Shown here one piece after another: positions 36,897 to 45,008 of a stretch of 64,000 nt of DNA. Source of the stretch: Tissierellales bacterium (GTDB taxonomy: Bacteria; Bacillota; Clostridia; Tissierellales; Tissierellaceae); contig JACIXZ010000006.1 in assembly GCA_014360205.1 (NCBI GenBank), positions 62,001 to 126,000 on the forward strand, written 5' to 3'. The notes beneath the pieces were generated by a model. That model was not told the origin of the DNA. It saw only the letters and a list, made by a program, of their open reading frames with translations, and ran no database searches. A program made the translations under genes and the position numbers. Numbering within the stretch: position 1 is the first letter of the stretch; each line of letters starts with the position of its first letter.

Positions 36897-37134
36897 GGTT
36901 GGTCCAGTTATTTCAGTTGGAGGATTTTTTGCATCTGCTAGAGATGCGGATTTAGCTAGAAAAATAAGAGATCAAACAGATAAGGGATATAATGTGGAGT
37001 GGAGCGCTACAAAAAATCAATATGGTACTTTTTATGCAGCTGATTATTGGAATGGAAGTACTATTGATTTAAGTGTAATTAATTCTGATATTACTACAGA
37101 AGAAATAACCTCTATAGCTTATAGAAAAAAATAG
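36883..37134 (+). CDS. 83-residue basic protein of unknown function
   Basis: Opens MRKRKVGPVISVGGFF and contains GYNVEWSATKNQYGTFYAAD. The ATG follows AAAGGAG. It has no membrane helix and no cysteine. The ISVGG segment recalls a double-glycine site, but the acidic leader expected in bacteriocin precursors is missing. It lies between an unknown ORF and a zinc-ribbon protein, upstream of an ABC exporter. A secreted-peptide role is only a guess. Confidence 0.6.
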   Translation: MRKRKVGPVISVGGFFASARDADLARKIRDQTDKGYNVEWSATKNQYGTFYAADYWNGSTIDLSVINSDITTEEITSIAYRKK

Positions 37135-37154
37135 ATAATAAGGAGATTAATTAA

Positions 37155-37355
37155 ATGATATGTCCATATTGTGGAGAAAAAATGGAAAAAGGGATAATTC
37201 ATGGAGATAGATATAAATTGAAATGGATTGCAGATGAGAAAGATAAGGGGCCATTCTTACAAATGTTTATAAAAGGTATAGAATTAGAAAAAGAAGGAAG
37301 TGGAGTAGAAGCATATTATTGTGAAACAGATGGAATAATTCTAATAAAAATATAA
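37155..37355 (+). CDS. small zinc-ribbon protein (DUF6487-like)
   Basis: A 66-residue protein with MICPYCGEKMEKGIIHGD at the start and a further Cys in EAYYCETDG. The CPYCG...MEKG.I.GDR pattern matches small DUF6487-type proteins. Only three of the four expected metal ligands are visible as Cys; a His may serve. ATG after AAGGAG. Last gene of the three-ORF group before the second direct repeat. Confidence 0.7.
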   Translation: MICPYCGEKMEKGIIHGDRYKLKWIADEKDKGPFLQMFIKGIELEKEGSGVEAYYCETDGIILIKI

Positions 37356-37521
37356 ATAGCCTCAAGAACCAAGGTTTCAATATCTTTAGAATAAAAAATT
37401 TTAGAGAGTGGTTTTATCTACTACAATTTGATTTAGAAATCAACTTAATTAAAGTTTTAATAGCTAGTGATTTGTATGAATTCCGTTCTAAAGATTAATA
37501 ACAAGAGAAATCAATGGATAA

Positions 37522-37725
37522 ATAGGCTTAGATAAACCTTGAGTATTACGAGGATTAAAATTAATAATAGGAATGATATCTTACTTGTGAAGGTAAGCAT
37601 AATTATCATCAGCATCAAAAGAATTATTCACATCCTAAAGCCTTAAATCTTCATAAAGATTGTAATCAGAAACATTAGAAATATTACATAAATTTAATTG
37701 CTTAGCAGAAACTGGCATAAGATTC
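37522..37725 (-). pseudogene. transposase-like fragment (T3), decayed
   Basis: Closely related to the T2 fragment but interrupted by in-frame stops. Together with R copy 3 it makes the second about 560-base direct repeat (37522-38083). Confidence 0.65.
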
Positions 37726-37730
37726 TTCTT

Positions 37731-38083
37731 TCTGTTTTGAGTTATAAACAACTTTATATTATAAACATACTCAAAATGGGGAGAATCCAGCCATTTCAAT
37801 ATATAAAAAGGCAGTAAATATGCGAGCTATAGAATTCTGCAACGAACTAATATTAAGAATTTAAAGGAGATTTGTATATGACATTAATTGCTATAGCTAC
37901 TGTTTTATTCTTCATTGGGATTGTTGTATTAATTATGTTTCTCACACATCGAAAACAATGAAATAATAATCTAAGGGTCTATTTGAAAAAATAATAAATA
38001 ATAAATTTTTAATTTTATTAGTAATGTTAATGATTATTAGTAAATTTTTAAAACATAGCATTATTCAGAGATATCTTTCAGAG
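37731..38083 (+). repeat. R repeat, copy 3
   Basis: Near-identical to copy 2 through the peptide gene and the AT-rich tail. After TTCAGAGG the sequences part (GTATATGGCACATATG against GTTGTATCTCATATG), which marks the repeat end. The promoter is TTGAGT at 37737-37742 and TATAAA at 37760-37765. Confidence 0.92.
37878..37961 (+). CDS. 27-residue single-helix membrane peptide (copy 3)
   Basis: Same gene as at 36338 with one residue changed. It has its own promoter, upstream 14-codon ORF and AAAGGAG site. The ABC exporter gene starts about 260 bases downstream with no clear terminator between, so they could be cotranscribed. Confidence 0.55.
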   Translation: MTLIAIATVLFFIGIVVLIMFLTHRKQ

Positions 38084-38222
38084 GTATATGGCACATATGT
38101 TTGTTTCTGGATAATTAAAACAATCATAAATAAAACATCTATTCTTTCGCTATTTAATAATGATATAATAGTTAAAAATTACATTTTAATTTGGAGAAAT
38201 ATATTCAAAGGAGTTACTATGG

Positions 38223-39938
38223 ATGAAAAAACATATTTTAAATCATAAGTTTTTATTGTTTTTGAGTATTACAGCAGTGATTATAATATCCCTTGTTGAG
38301 GCTTATCAAGCTATTTTGTTTCAGACTGTCATTGATACAGCTACAGGGACTCTCCAATTGGAATTTTCAAATTTGTTTTTATATGTGATGCTCTTCTTAT
38401 TAGCGGTGTTTATATCTGAAACATTTTCAAAAACAAGTAATGCTGCTTTAAATGCTTCAGTTATGAAGGATTATAAACAATCAATTATAAATAGTTTCTT
38501 GGGCAACAATAATCAGTCAAGATTAACCAGTTCAGAGTTAATATCTACATTAGATAATGATGTTAAAATAATAGAGAATAATTATCTTAATAGTTTGATT
38601 AGCATGACTAAGGATATATTTTTGTTTATAATATCCTTGTTTCTCTTATTTAGAATAAATGTAACACTTACTTTATCAATACTAGTTTTAGGGTGGATAC
38701 CTGTTGTTGTTCCACAGCTATTTATTAAAAAGAATCAATTATTGAAGGAAAGGTATTTAGGGAAAGTCGAAGTATTTGTAAACCAAGTCAAAGAAATTGC
38801 ACAAGGATTTGAAGTAATCAAAGGATTTAACATAGAAAATAAGATTTTAAATAAATTTTCGAATATAAATGAAGAAGCTGAACAATCAAAATTTAAGTCA
38901 GATGCTTTTACAGGTTTTCAAGGTGCAATATCTATTTCATCTGGATTTTTAATGTTTTTTATTAATTTATTAGTTGCAGCTTATTTTGTTATACAAGGAG
39001 ACATAACTCTTGGACAAATGATTGCTGCAGTACAATTAATGAATTATATCGTTAATCCACTTATTTCAATTTCCAAATATTTAACAAACATTAGATCAGT
39101 TACCAGAATTATTTCAACTATCAATGAAAAAGTATTAGATAATAAGGGTGAATCAAGCCGCGAAACAAAAGAATTTACTTTTGATAGAAATCTTAGAATA
39201 AATGAGTTGAGCTATTCCTATAATAATCGGGATAAGGTAATTTCAAATATAAATTATATTTTTGAAAAAGGTAAAAAGTACGCTATTGTAGGAGAAAGTG
39301 GCTGTGGGAAAAGTACTTTATTAAAAATATTGATGAAGCAGATAAATGATTATCAAGGGCAAATTAGTATAGATGATATCAATATAAAATCATTTGATGC
39401 AAAATCATATTATAGTAAAGTGGCATTAATACATCAAAACGTATTTGTGTTTAAAGACACTTTTAAAAACAATATATGTTTATACAATGAGTTTTCTGAT
39501 GAAAAAATTAAAAATACAATCATACAGTCTGGACTTACTAAAACTATGAACATACATAATGCAGGCTTAGACACATTAGTTGGTGAAGGACACGTTGAAT
39601 TATCAGGTGGGGAATTAAATAGACTTTCTATTGCAAGAGCCTTGATAAAAGATGTGGAAATATTATTAGTAGATGAGGCCACATCAGCCTTAGATAAAGT
39701 CATGGCATATGATATTGAAAAAACAATATTGGGATTAGATTCAACTATCATAGCCATAACACATCGAATAGATGATAACATTTTGAAGAATTATGATGAA
39801 ATTATAGTTATGAAAGATGGGGAAATAGTAGAATCTGGGAAATTACAAAAATTAATTACTAATAAAGGTTATTTTTATGATATGTATTCTAATGCGCTGC
39901 TTTCGCTGGGGGAAAAAGAACTTGTTGGAGGAGTTTAA
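38223..39938 (+). CDS. ABC exporter (fused membrane and ATPase domains)
   Basis: A 571-residue exporter. Six helices span about 10-290, and the ATPase domain about 325-565, with Walker A GESGCGKST (357-365), Q-loop IHQN, signature LSGGELNRLSIARAL (460-474), Walker B LLVDEATSALD and switch His514. It resembles peptide/bacteriocin exporters but has no C39 leader peptidase. A GGAG site serves this ATG or one 4 bases earlier (nine codons only). The next two genes are a separate ABC-2 type pair, an arrangement like export plus self-protection modules. Confidence 0.87.
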   Translation: MKKHILNHKFLLFLSITAVIIISLVEAYQAILFQTVIDTATGTLQLEFSNLFLYVMLFLLAVFISETFSKTSNAALNASVMKDYKQSIINSFLGNNNQSRLTSSELISTLDNDVKIIENNYLNSLISMTKDIFLFIISLFLLFRINVTLTLSILVLGWIPVVVPQLFIKKNQLLKERYLGKVEVFVNQVKEIAQGFEVIKGFNIENKILNKFSNINEEAEQSKFKSDAFTGFQGAISISSGFLMFFINLLVAAYFVIQGDITLGQMIAAVQLMNYIVNPLISISKYLTNIRSVTRIISTINEKVLDNKGESSRETKEFTFDRNLRINELSYSYNNRDKVISNINYIFEKGKKYAIVGESGCGKSTLLKILMKQINDYQGQISIDDINIKSFDAKSYYSKVALIHQNVFVFKDTFKNNICLYNEFSDEKIKNTIIQSGLTKTMNIHNAGLDTLVGEGHVELSGGELNRLSIARALIKDVEILLVDEATSALDKVMAYDIEKTILGLDSTIIAITHRIDDNILKNYDEIIVMKDGEIVESGKLQKLITNKGYFYDMYSNALLSLGEKELVGGV

Positions 39939-39940
39939 GT

Positions 39941-40906
39941 ATGAGTTTAAGTATTATGGAAATTCAAAATTTACATAAAACATTTGGGAATAAAAGAAAT
40001 AAAACTACTGTTTTAAATAATGTTTCATTCAATGTAGAACAAGGAACTATACATGGATTATTGGGCAATAATGGGGCAGGAAAAACGACATTAATAAAAT
40101 GTATAGTAGGTTTATTGGAACCAGATTCTGGTGATATTTATTATGAAAATGTTGACATATTAAAAGACAAAGATATCAGAACAGATAATATTTCGGTACT
40201 TTTAGATGGTGGACGTAATTTGTATTTATACATGACAGTAAAGGAGAATATAAAATATTTTACAATGCTTCATGGTATAACTAATTACCAAAATACAGAT
40301 AGATTTAAAATGATAGTAGAATATCTAGATATTTACAATATATTAAATACAAAAGTTAGTAATCTATCATTTGGAATGAGACAAAGGGCTTCTCTTGCTG
40401 TAGCACTAGCTTGTGATTTTAAACTAATAATTTTAGATGAGCCAACAACAGGATTAGATATACATTATCAAGAAGAATTAACTAAACTCTTATTTAAACT
40501 CAGAAAAGATTTTAATATTACTATTATAGTAAGTTCTCATGACATGAATTTTATTAGTCACATATGCGATTATTGCACATTATTAGATAGTGGCAATGTA
40601 GTAAAGAGCGGATCAGTTAGTGAGTTTGTAAATATATTTGGCAATAGTCATTATATTTTATTTTACGATGGAGAACTGAATTCAGAAAATATTTTAGCAA
40701 TAAAGAGGGATTTAAAACATGTAAATATAAATGAAACTAATAAGGTGATAGAAGTTTTATGGCCTAATGAAGAAAGTTTAACCTATATGATGAATTATCT
40801 CCATAACCAAAATATTTTTATTAAAGAAATAAAAAAAGAAAATAATTTGAAGAGTTCGATTATAAATTTATTAAATAATAATGAAAATATGGGTGGTGTA
40901 AAATAA
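39941..40906 (+). CDS. ABC transporter ATPase (ABC-2 type)
   Basis: A 321-residue ATPase. Walker A is GNNGAGKTT (about 41-49), signature LSFGMRQRASLA, Walker B LIILDEPTTGLD, switch His in VSSHD. The C-terminal 90 residues are typical of CcmA/BcrA-like drug or lantibiotic immunity ATPases. The ATG follows TTGGAGGAG and is 2 bases after the exporter stop; the permease ATG overlaps its stop. Confidence 0.88.
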   Translation: MSLSIMEIQNLHKTFGNKRNKTTVLNNVSFNVEQGTIHGLLGNNGAGKTTLIKCIVGLLEPDSGDIYYENVDILKDKDIRTDNISVLLDGGRNLYLYMTVKENIKYFTMLHGITNYQNTDRFKMIVEYLDIYNILNTKVSNLSFGMRQRASLAVALACDFKLIILDEPTTGLDIHYQEELTKLLFKLRKDFNITIIVSSHDMNFISHICDYCTLLDSGNVVKSGSVSEFVNIFGNSHYILFYDGELNSENILAIKRDLKHVNINETNKVIEVLWPNEESLTYMMNYLHNQNIFIKEIKKENNLKSSIINLLNNNENMGGVK

Positions 40907-41691
40907 TGGTTTATTTGTATACAGCTTTTGCATCAGCATATAAAGAACTTATTTATAAAAAACGCTATTTTTTTAACACATTGTTTTCAATGATAATGTT
41001 TTATATAATTTTTTTCTTGATTTTTAGTGGGTATTCACTAATAGCAAATAGAAGTCAATTGTCACCACTTAACTTAGGAACATCTTTATCAGGAATTGTT
41101 GTTTCATATTATGCTTGGACCATGATTTTATCAATATATACATCTACAGCATATATAGTTCAACAAAATCAACAGTTTGGAACATTAGAAAACATAATGG
41201 TACATTCAAAGAATCTTTCTTTTTTATTGGTATCAGAAAACCTTGTAAATATGTTGTTTTATTTTGTTTTCTCATGGATAAATATATTTGTGTTTTCAAA
41301 AATCTCTAATATAAGTCTCTATATAAATTTTTTTACAGTCATGTACATAATAGTAATAGGCTTAATTTCAGTATTAGGAATAAGCCTTGTAATGGCAGGA
41401 ATATCTTTAATATACAAACAAATCAATAACTTCATGAATATAATGCAATTTTTATTGCTAGGGATACTATTTTTAAAAGATACTATAATATCTAGGCTGT
41501 TTCTGCCTTTTTATCAAGCAAATAAATTACTTCAAGATTCTTTTATAAAAAATCTGACATTTAAAAATTTTACAATTCATGATCATTTATTGTTGAATTT
41601 GAATGCTATAATTTTTTTAACAATAGGTTTAATTGTTTTTAAAAAGTGTTTAAATAAGGCAAAAATTAAAGGAACATTAAATTTCTATTAG
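40906..41691 (+). CDS. ABC-2 type transporter permease
   Basis: A 261-residue membrane protein with about six helices, opening YTAFASAYKELIYKKRYFF as in ABC-2 permeases of daunorubicin or bacteriocin-immunity type. It overlaps the ATPase stop by one base. It probably forms a separate transporter with the preceding ATPase, in an operon with the exporter. Substrate unknown. Confidence 0.83.
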   Translation: MVYLYTAFASAYKELIYKKRYFFNTLFSMIMFYIIFFLIFSGYSLIANRSQLSPLNLGTSLSGIVVSYYAWTMILSIYTSTAYIVQQNQQFGTLENIMVHSKNLSFLLVSENLVNMLFYFVFSWINIFVFSKISNISLYINFFTVMYIIVIGLISVLGISLVMAGISLIYKQINNFMNIMQFLLLGILFLKDTIISRLFLPFYQANKLLQDSFIKNLTFKNFTIHDHLLLNLNAIIFLTIGLIVFKKCLNKAKIKGTLNFY

Positions 41692-41797
41692 GTATTTAAT
41701 GAGATTAGCTATATTTTGAGCAGTTGAGGACATAAAATAAATGATACTGTTTGTTGTCTCCATGACTTTATGTTAAAAACTTCTCTAAATTTAGTAG

Positions 41798-41826
41798 TTG
41801 TATCATATAATAATATGTACTATAAT
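41798..41826 (+). promoter_or_regulatory. promoter of the trpP T-box leader
   Basis: TTGTAT at 41798-41803, 17-base spacer, TATAAT at 41821-41826. Confidence 0.7.
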
Positions 41827-41839
41827 ACTATTTAATAAT

Positions 41840-42112
41840 CCAATGATTAGAAATAGTAACTAAAGAATAAGTTATAGAGAGTTGAGGATGGTGGAAACTC
41901 AACACTGATTTCTTTTGTGAATGGATCTAATAGGAGCAAGCCGAAATCAAAGTATTCTTTGAGAGTAGTTCTTGACGGGAGCTGCCCGTTATAGCGGATA
42001 GGATATGAATGTATCTGAAAATGAGATATACTTATGTATTTGTAATAAGTATAAATTAGGTGGCAACGCGAATCTAACTTCGCCCTATTGTTTTAGGGCG
42101 GAGTTTTTTTAT
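41840..42112 (+). promoter_or_regulatory. T-box leader, tryptophan-specific
   Basis: Stem I distal elements (AGAGAGTTGAGGATGGTGGAA, split over 41876-41896), specifier GAATGGATC with TGG at 41922-41924, stem II/III hairpins (ACGGGAGCTGCCCGT), antiterminator core AGGTGGCAACGCG (42058-42070), and terminator arms at 42078-42088 and 42094-42104 followed by T7. The TGG specifier and the TrpP-like gene downstream agree on tryptophan, and the TGGC bulge fits a G discriminator. Confidence 0.92.
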
Positions 42113-42189
42113 TTAGGTGGTGATTTAAATGTTGTGAAAGCATGTGATAAATCAAAACAGAATAATATAAAATTAAGGAGAGGATTTTT

Positions 42190-42702
42190 GTGAATTTAAA
42201 AAAGATGATTTTGACATCCATATTTCTAGCTATTGGGCTCATACTCCACCAAGCTATGCCATCGATATTGTTTGGAATGAAACCTGATCTTATGCTTTGC
42301 ATGATGTTTATAGTTTTATATTTAAATAGGAAAGACTATAAAATGGCACTTTTGATAGGGATTATCGCAGGGCTGTTTTCAGCATTTACTACTACTTTTC
42401 CATTTGGGCAGATTCCAAATATCGTAGATAAGATAATTACAGCAAATATAATATTTTTGCTTTTTAAGGTAATGGATTCAAAAGTGAAAGAGCAAATTCA
42501 AATAATTATAGCATCAATCATTGGAACCTTTGTGAGTGGAATCGTATTTTTAAGCACTGCACTTTTTTTAGCAGGATTACCTGGGCCATTTAGTGCATTA
42601 GTCATCGGGGTGGTTTTACCGGCGGTATTGTTAAACACATTGATGTGCGTATTTTTATACAATATAGTTAAAGTGTCCCTAAAAAGATCAAGTATAGCAT
42701 GA
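42190..42702 (+). CDS. trpP: tryptophan transporter TrpP
   Basis: A 170-residue membrane protein of the TrpP/ECF-S-like type, with about five or six helices (SIFLAIGLILHQAMPSILFG, PFGQIPNIVDKI). The tryptophan T-box leader upstream supports the substrate call. Expression should rise when uncharged tRNA-Trp builds up. The GTG start at 42190 lies behind GGAGAGG. A terminator follows. Confidence 0.9.
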   Translation: MNLKKMILTSIFLAIGLILHQAMPSILFGMKPDLMLCMMFIVLYLNRKDYKMALLIGIIAGLFSAFTTTFPFGQIPNIVDKIITANIIFLLFKVMDSKVKEQIQIIIASIIGTFVSGIVFLSTALFLAGLPGPFSALVIGVVLPAVLLNTLMCVFLYNIVKVSLKRSSIA

Positions 42703-42777
42703 ATTTAGATAATACATTTGTTATTAAGAAATGAATAGTGTTAGAAGTTTTCTTGAATTCAAAATAGATATATAAAA

Positions 42778-42806
42778 AATGCACTAGATAGTAGTGCATT
42801 TTTTAT
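42778..42806 (+). terminator. terminator after trpP
   Basis: AATGCACTA (42778-42786) / TAGTGCATT (42792-42800) followed by TTTTT. Confidence 0.88.
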
Positions 42807-42861
42807 GCTTGCAATCAATTATTAAATATAATAACATAAGGTTGACGAAAGGAGAGATAAG

Positions 42862-43482
42862 ATGAAATATAAGCATATTGTATTTGATGTAGATGGAACT
42901 CTTATAGATAGTGAATATTCAATACTAGCTGCATTAGTAGATACTTTAAAAGAAATAAATGGGAAGGATTATACAATAGATGAATTGAGATATGTGCTAG
43001 GCATTCCTGGAGCAGAAACTCTGAAACTATTTGAAGTAAAAGACATTGAAAATGCTCTTTCTTTGTGGTTAAAGAACATGGATAAATATAAAGATACTAT
43101 AAAGATTTTTGATGGAGTAATTGAAGTGTTAGATTTACTGAATTCTAAAGGCTATAAACTGGGGATAGTTACGTCGAAGCTTAGAGAAGAATTTGACCAT
43201 GATTTCAATAGATTTGACATTAAGAAATACTTTTCAACAATTGTATGTGCTGATGATACCACTTTACACAAACCTTATCCTGAACCATTGCTAAAGTATA
43301 TGGAATTAAATGATATCAAAAATAAAGACCTCATTTATATAGGGGATACAGGATATGATTATGAGTGCGCAAAAGGTGCTAATGTAGACTTTGCTCTAGC
43401 TTTGTGGACTGAAAACTCCCATGATGAGTTAGATGCAGAAATTAAGTTATACAAACCGATGGATATATTTAAATATGTATAA
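42862..43482 (+). CDS. HAD-superfamily hydrolase (phosphoglycolate phosphatase-like)
   Basis: A 206-residue HAD phosphatase. Motif I is FDVDGTLIDSE (nucleophile Asp9), motif II VTSKL, motif III HKPYP and motif IV YIGDTGYDYE. A helical C1 cap (about 15-80) sits between motifs I and II, as in Gph/PpaX-type enzymes. Substrate unknown. ATG after GAAAGGAGAG. Confidence 0.9.
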   Translation: MKYKHIVFDVDGTLIDSEYSILAALVDTLKEINGKDYTIDELRYVLGIPGAETLKLFEVKDIENALSLWLKNMDKYKDTIKIFDGVIEVLDLLNSKGYKLGIVTSKLREEFDHDFNRFDIKKYFSTIVCADDTTLHKPYPEPLLKYMELNDIKNKDLIYIGDTGYDYECAKGANVDFALALWTENSHDELDAEIKLYKPMDIFKYV

Positions 43483-43531
43483 GAAAAGAAAAAACTAAAA
43501 GAAAGAAAAATAAGCAATAGGAGGTTCTAAT

Positions 43532-43774
43532 ATGAATTTTGGTGCAATTGCAGCTATTTTAACTACCCTTTCATTTGTACCTCAAGCTATAAAAGTTATA
43601 AAAACAAAAGACACATCTGGCATATCACTTCTAATGTATTCAATGTTTGTAGCTGGAGTATTCTTGTGGGTGATTCACGGGATTAACATCAAAGACTATC
43701 CATTGATTTTTGCAAACATAATAACTTTTTGTTTTGCAGTAATCATTCTTAGCTACAAAATAAAGTATAAATAA
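43532..43774 (+). CDS. SemiSWEET-type small sugar transporter
   Basis: An 80-residue protein with three helices and the PQ-loop motif (LSFVPQAIKVIKTKDTSG). SemiSWEETs work as dimers and transport sugars by facilitated diffusion. ATG after AGGAGG, about 50 bases after the HAD gene. Confidence 0.9.
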   Translation: MNFGAIAAILTTLSFVPQAIKVIKTKDTSGISLLMYSMFVAGVFLWVIHGINIKDYPLIFANIITFCFAVIILSYKIKYK

Positions 43775-43897
43775 TTTTATTTTTGGAATTGGTGAAAGAT
43801 TAAGTTTTCCCAGCATATTCATCGCTATGTAAGTTTGAGTTAGAAAAAAATTTTTGGGTATAATAACAGTATAATAAAATAGAAGGAAGTGATGAAT

Positions 43898-44365
43898 ATG
43901 TTTAAAGACTACTTTGAAAACAAAAAAAGAGAGGTTGCTAAAAAAGAGAGAGCAAAAAAAGTTAAGCATATAGCTACAGGAACTGCTATAGGTGGATTAT
44001 TAGGAGCAGGCGCAGGGCTATTATTTGCACCAAAATCAGGGAAAGAAACTAGAGAAGACATCAAAAACAAAACAGTTGAAACAAAAGAGGAAATCAAAGA
44101 AAAGGTAAACGAAACAGTAGATAAGACTAAAGAAGGCTACGATAAGATCAAAGTTAAAGTTACAAGTAAAATTGAAAAAACCAAAGAAGAGCTAGAAGAG
44201 AAAAAGGAAGAGCTAGATGAAAAGAAAGAAGACATCAAAGAAGATGCCGAAGAAGTAAAAGAAAAAGCTAAGAAAACCAAAGCTGAGGTAGAAGAAGGGA
44301 AAGAAGAAATTAAAGAAGTATTGAAGGATGCGAAAGAAGATATCAAAAAGACCGTAAAAGAGTAA
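43898..44365 (+). CDS. YtxH-domain envelope/stress protein
   Basis: About 155 residues. A basic start, one glycine-rich helix GTAIGGLLGAGAGLLFAPKSG (split at about 29-49), then a long Lys/Glu-rich helical region (about 55-155), as in YtxH proteins. It is highly charged and probably coiled coil. AAGGAAG fits the ATG at 43898 best; the ATG at 43892 is possible. Confidence 0.82.
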   Translation: MFKDYFENKKREVAKKERAKKVKHIATGTAIGGLLGAGAGLLFAPKSGKETREDIKNKTVETKEEIKEKVNETVDKTKEGYDKIKVKVTSKIEKTKEELEEKKEELDEKKEDIKEDAEEVKEKAKKTKAEVEEGKEEIKEVLKDAKEDIKKTVKE

Positions 44366-44416
44366 ATTTGACATATATAAATACATCATCCCTATTTATA
44401 AAGATGATTAAACAAT

Positions 44417-44450
44417 AAACCACACTATATTTAATAGTGTGGTTTTTCAT
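44417..44450 (+). terminator. terminator after the YtxH gene
   Basis: Perfect 12-bp stem AAACCACACTAT / ATAGTGTGGTTT with a 5-base loop and a T-rich tail. Confidence 0.9.
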
Positions 44451-44525
44451 TGACTTGGACTTCCTTTAAATATATAATATTGACATTGATGAATATATAC
44501 CCAATAATCTTTAGGAGGCCATTTT

Positions 44526-44951
44526 ATGTTATTTGAACACATATTGGAAATCGCAGTACCCTACATAACCTCTTTTCTTGAGCTCATCGGAGTTTCAATA
44601 ATAGTAGTTGCTGCAACAAGAAGCGTTTTTCATTTTTTCAAAAATGGATTTAATTTTGGGGATGATGAAGTAGGGTTTGCTTTTGCAAAAGCCATGTCTT
44701 TGAGTTTAGAGTTTAAATTAGCTGCTGAGATAATCAAGACTGTGCTTATTAGAAATATTGATGAATTTATAATACTTGCAGCAGTAGCAATCCTTAGAGT
44801 AATCCTTACATTTGTTCTTCACTGGGAATTAACCATAAGTGGGAAGGAAATTGAGAACAAAAACGTAAATAAAATCAATAAATTATTAAATAAACAAGAA
44901 GATATTTTAAATAAACAAGAGGACATATTAAACAAACAAGATGATTATTAA
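44526..44951 (+). CDS. DUF1622 membrane protein
   Basis: A 141-residue protein with three helices and the DUF1622 pattern (ELIGVSIIVVAATRSVFHFF, SLSLEFKLAAEIIKT). The C-terminal cytosolic tail has three near-exact seven-residue repeats of the NKQEDIL type, coded by 21-base repeats at about 44885-44945, which make a short coiled coil. Function unknown. ATG after TTTAGGAGG. Confidence 0.85.
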   Translation: MLFEHILEIAVPYITSFLELIGVSIIVVAATRSVFHFFKNGFNFGDDEVGFAFAKAMSLSLEFKLAAEIIKTVLIRNIDEFIILAAVAILRVILTFVLHWELTISGKEIENKNVNKINKLLNKQEDILNKQEDILNKQDDY

Positions 44952-45008
44952 GCTTTTTTAGATAAATTATGATATATTGTTATTAGATTACATGAAAGGA
45001 TGGTAGGT

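Noticed and set aside
36883-37134. The 83-residue protein as a double-glycine bacteriocin precursor
   Set aside because: It has a VGG segment but lacks the acidic/hydrophobic leader pattern, and the nearby exporter has no C39 peptidase. Kept only as a gene of unknown function.
38024-38248. A 74-codon frame before the ABC exporter
   Set aside because: It runs through the R repeat tail, has no ribosome binding site and no conserved protein features.
41941-42000. Separate riboswitch suggested by the ACGGGAGCTGCCCGT hairpin
   Set aside because: It falls between stem I and the antiterminator of the tryptophan T-box and is explained as its stem II/III.
43909-44346. Open frames on the minus strand inside the YtxH gene
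   Set aside because: Ser/Phe-rich translations mirror the Lys/Glu-rich codons of the real gene on the other strand.
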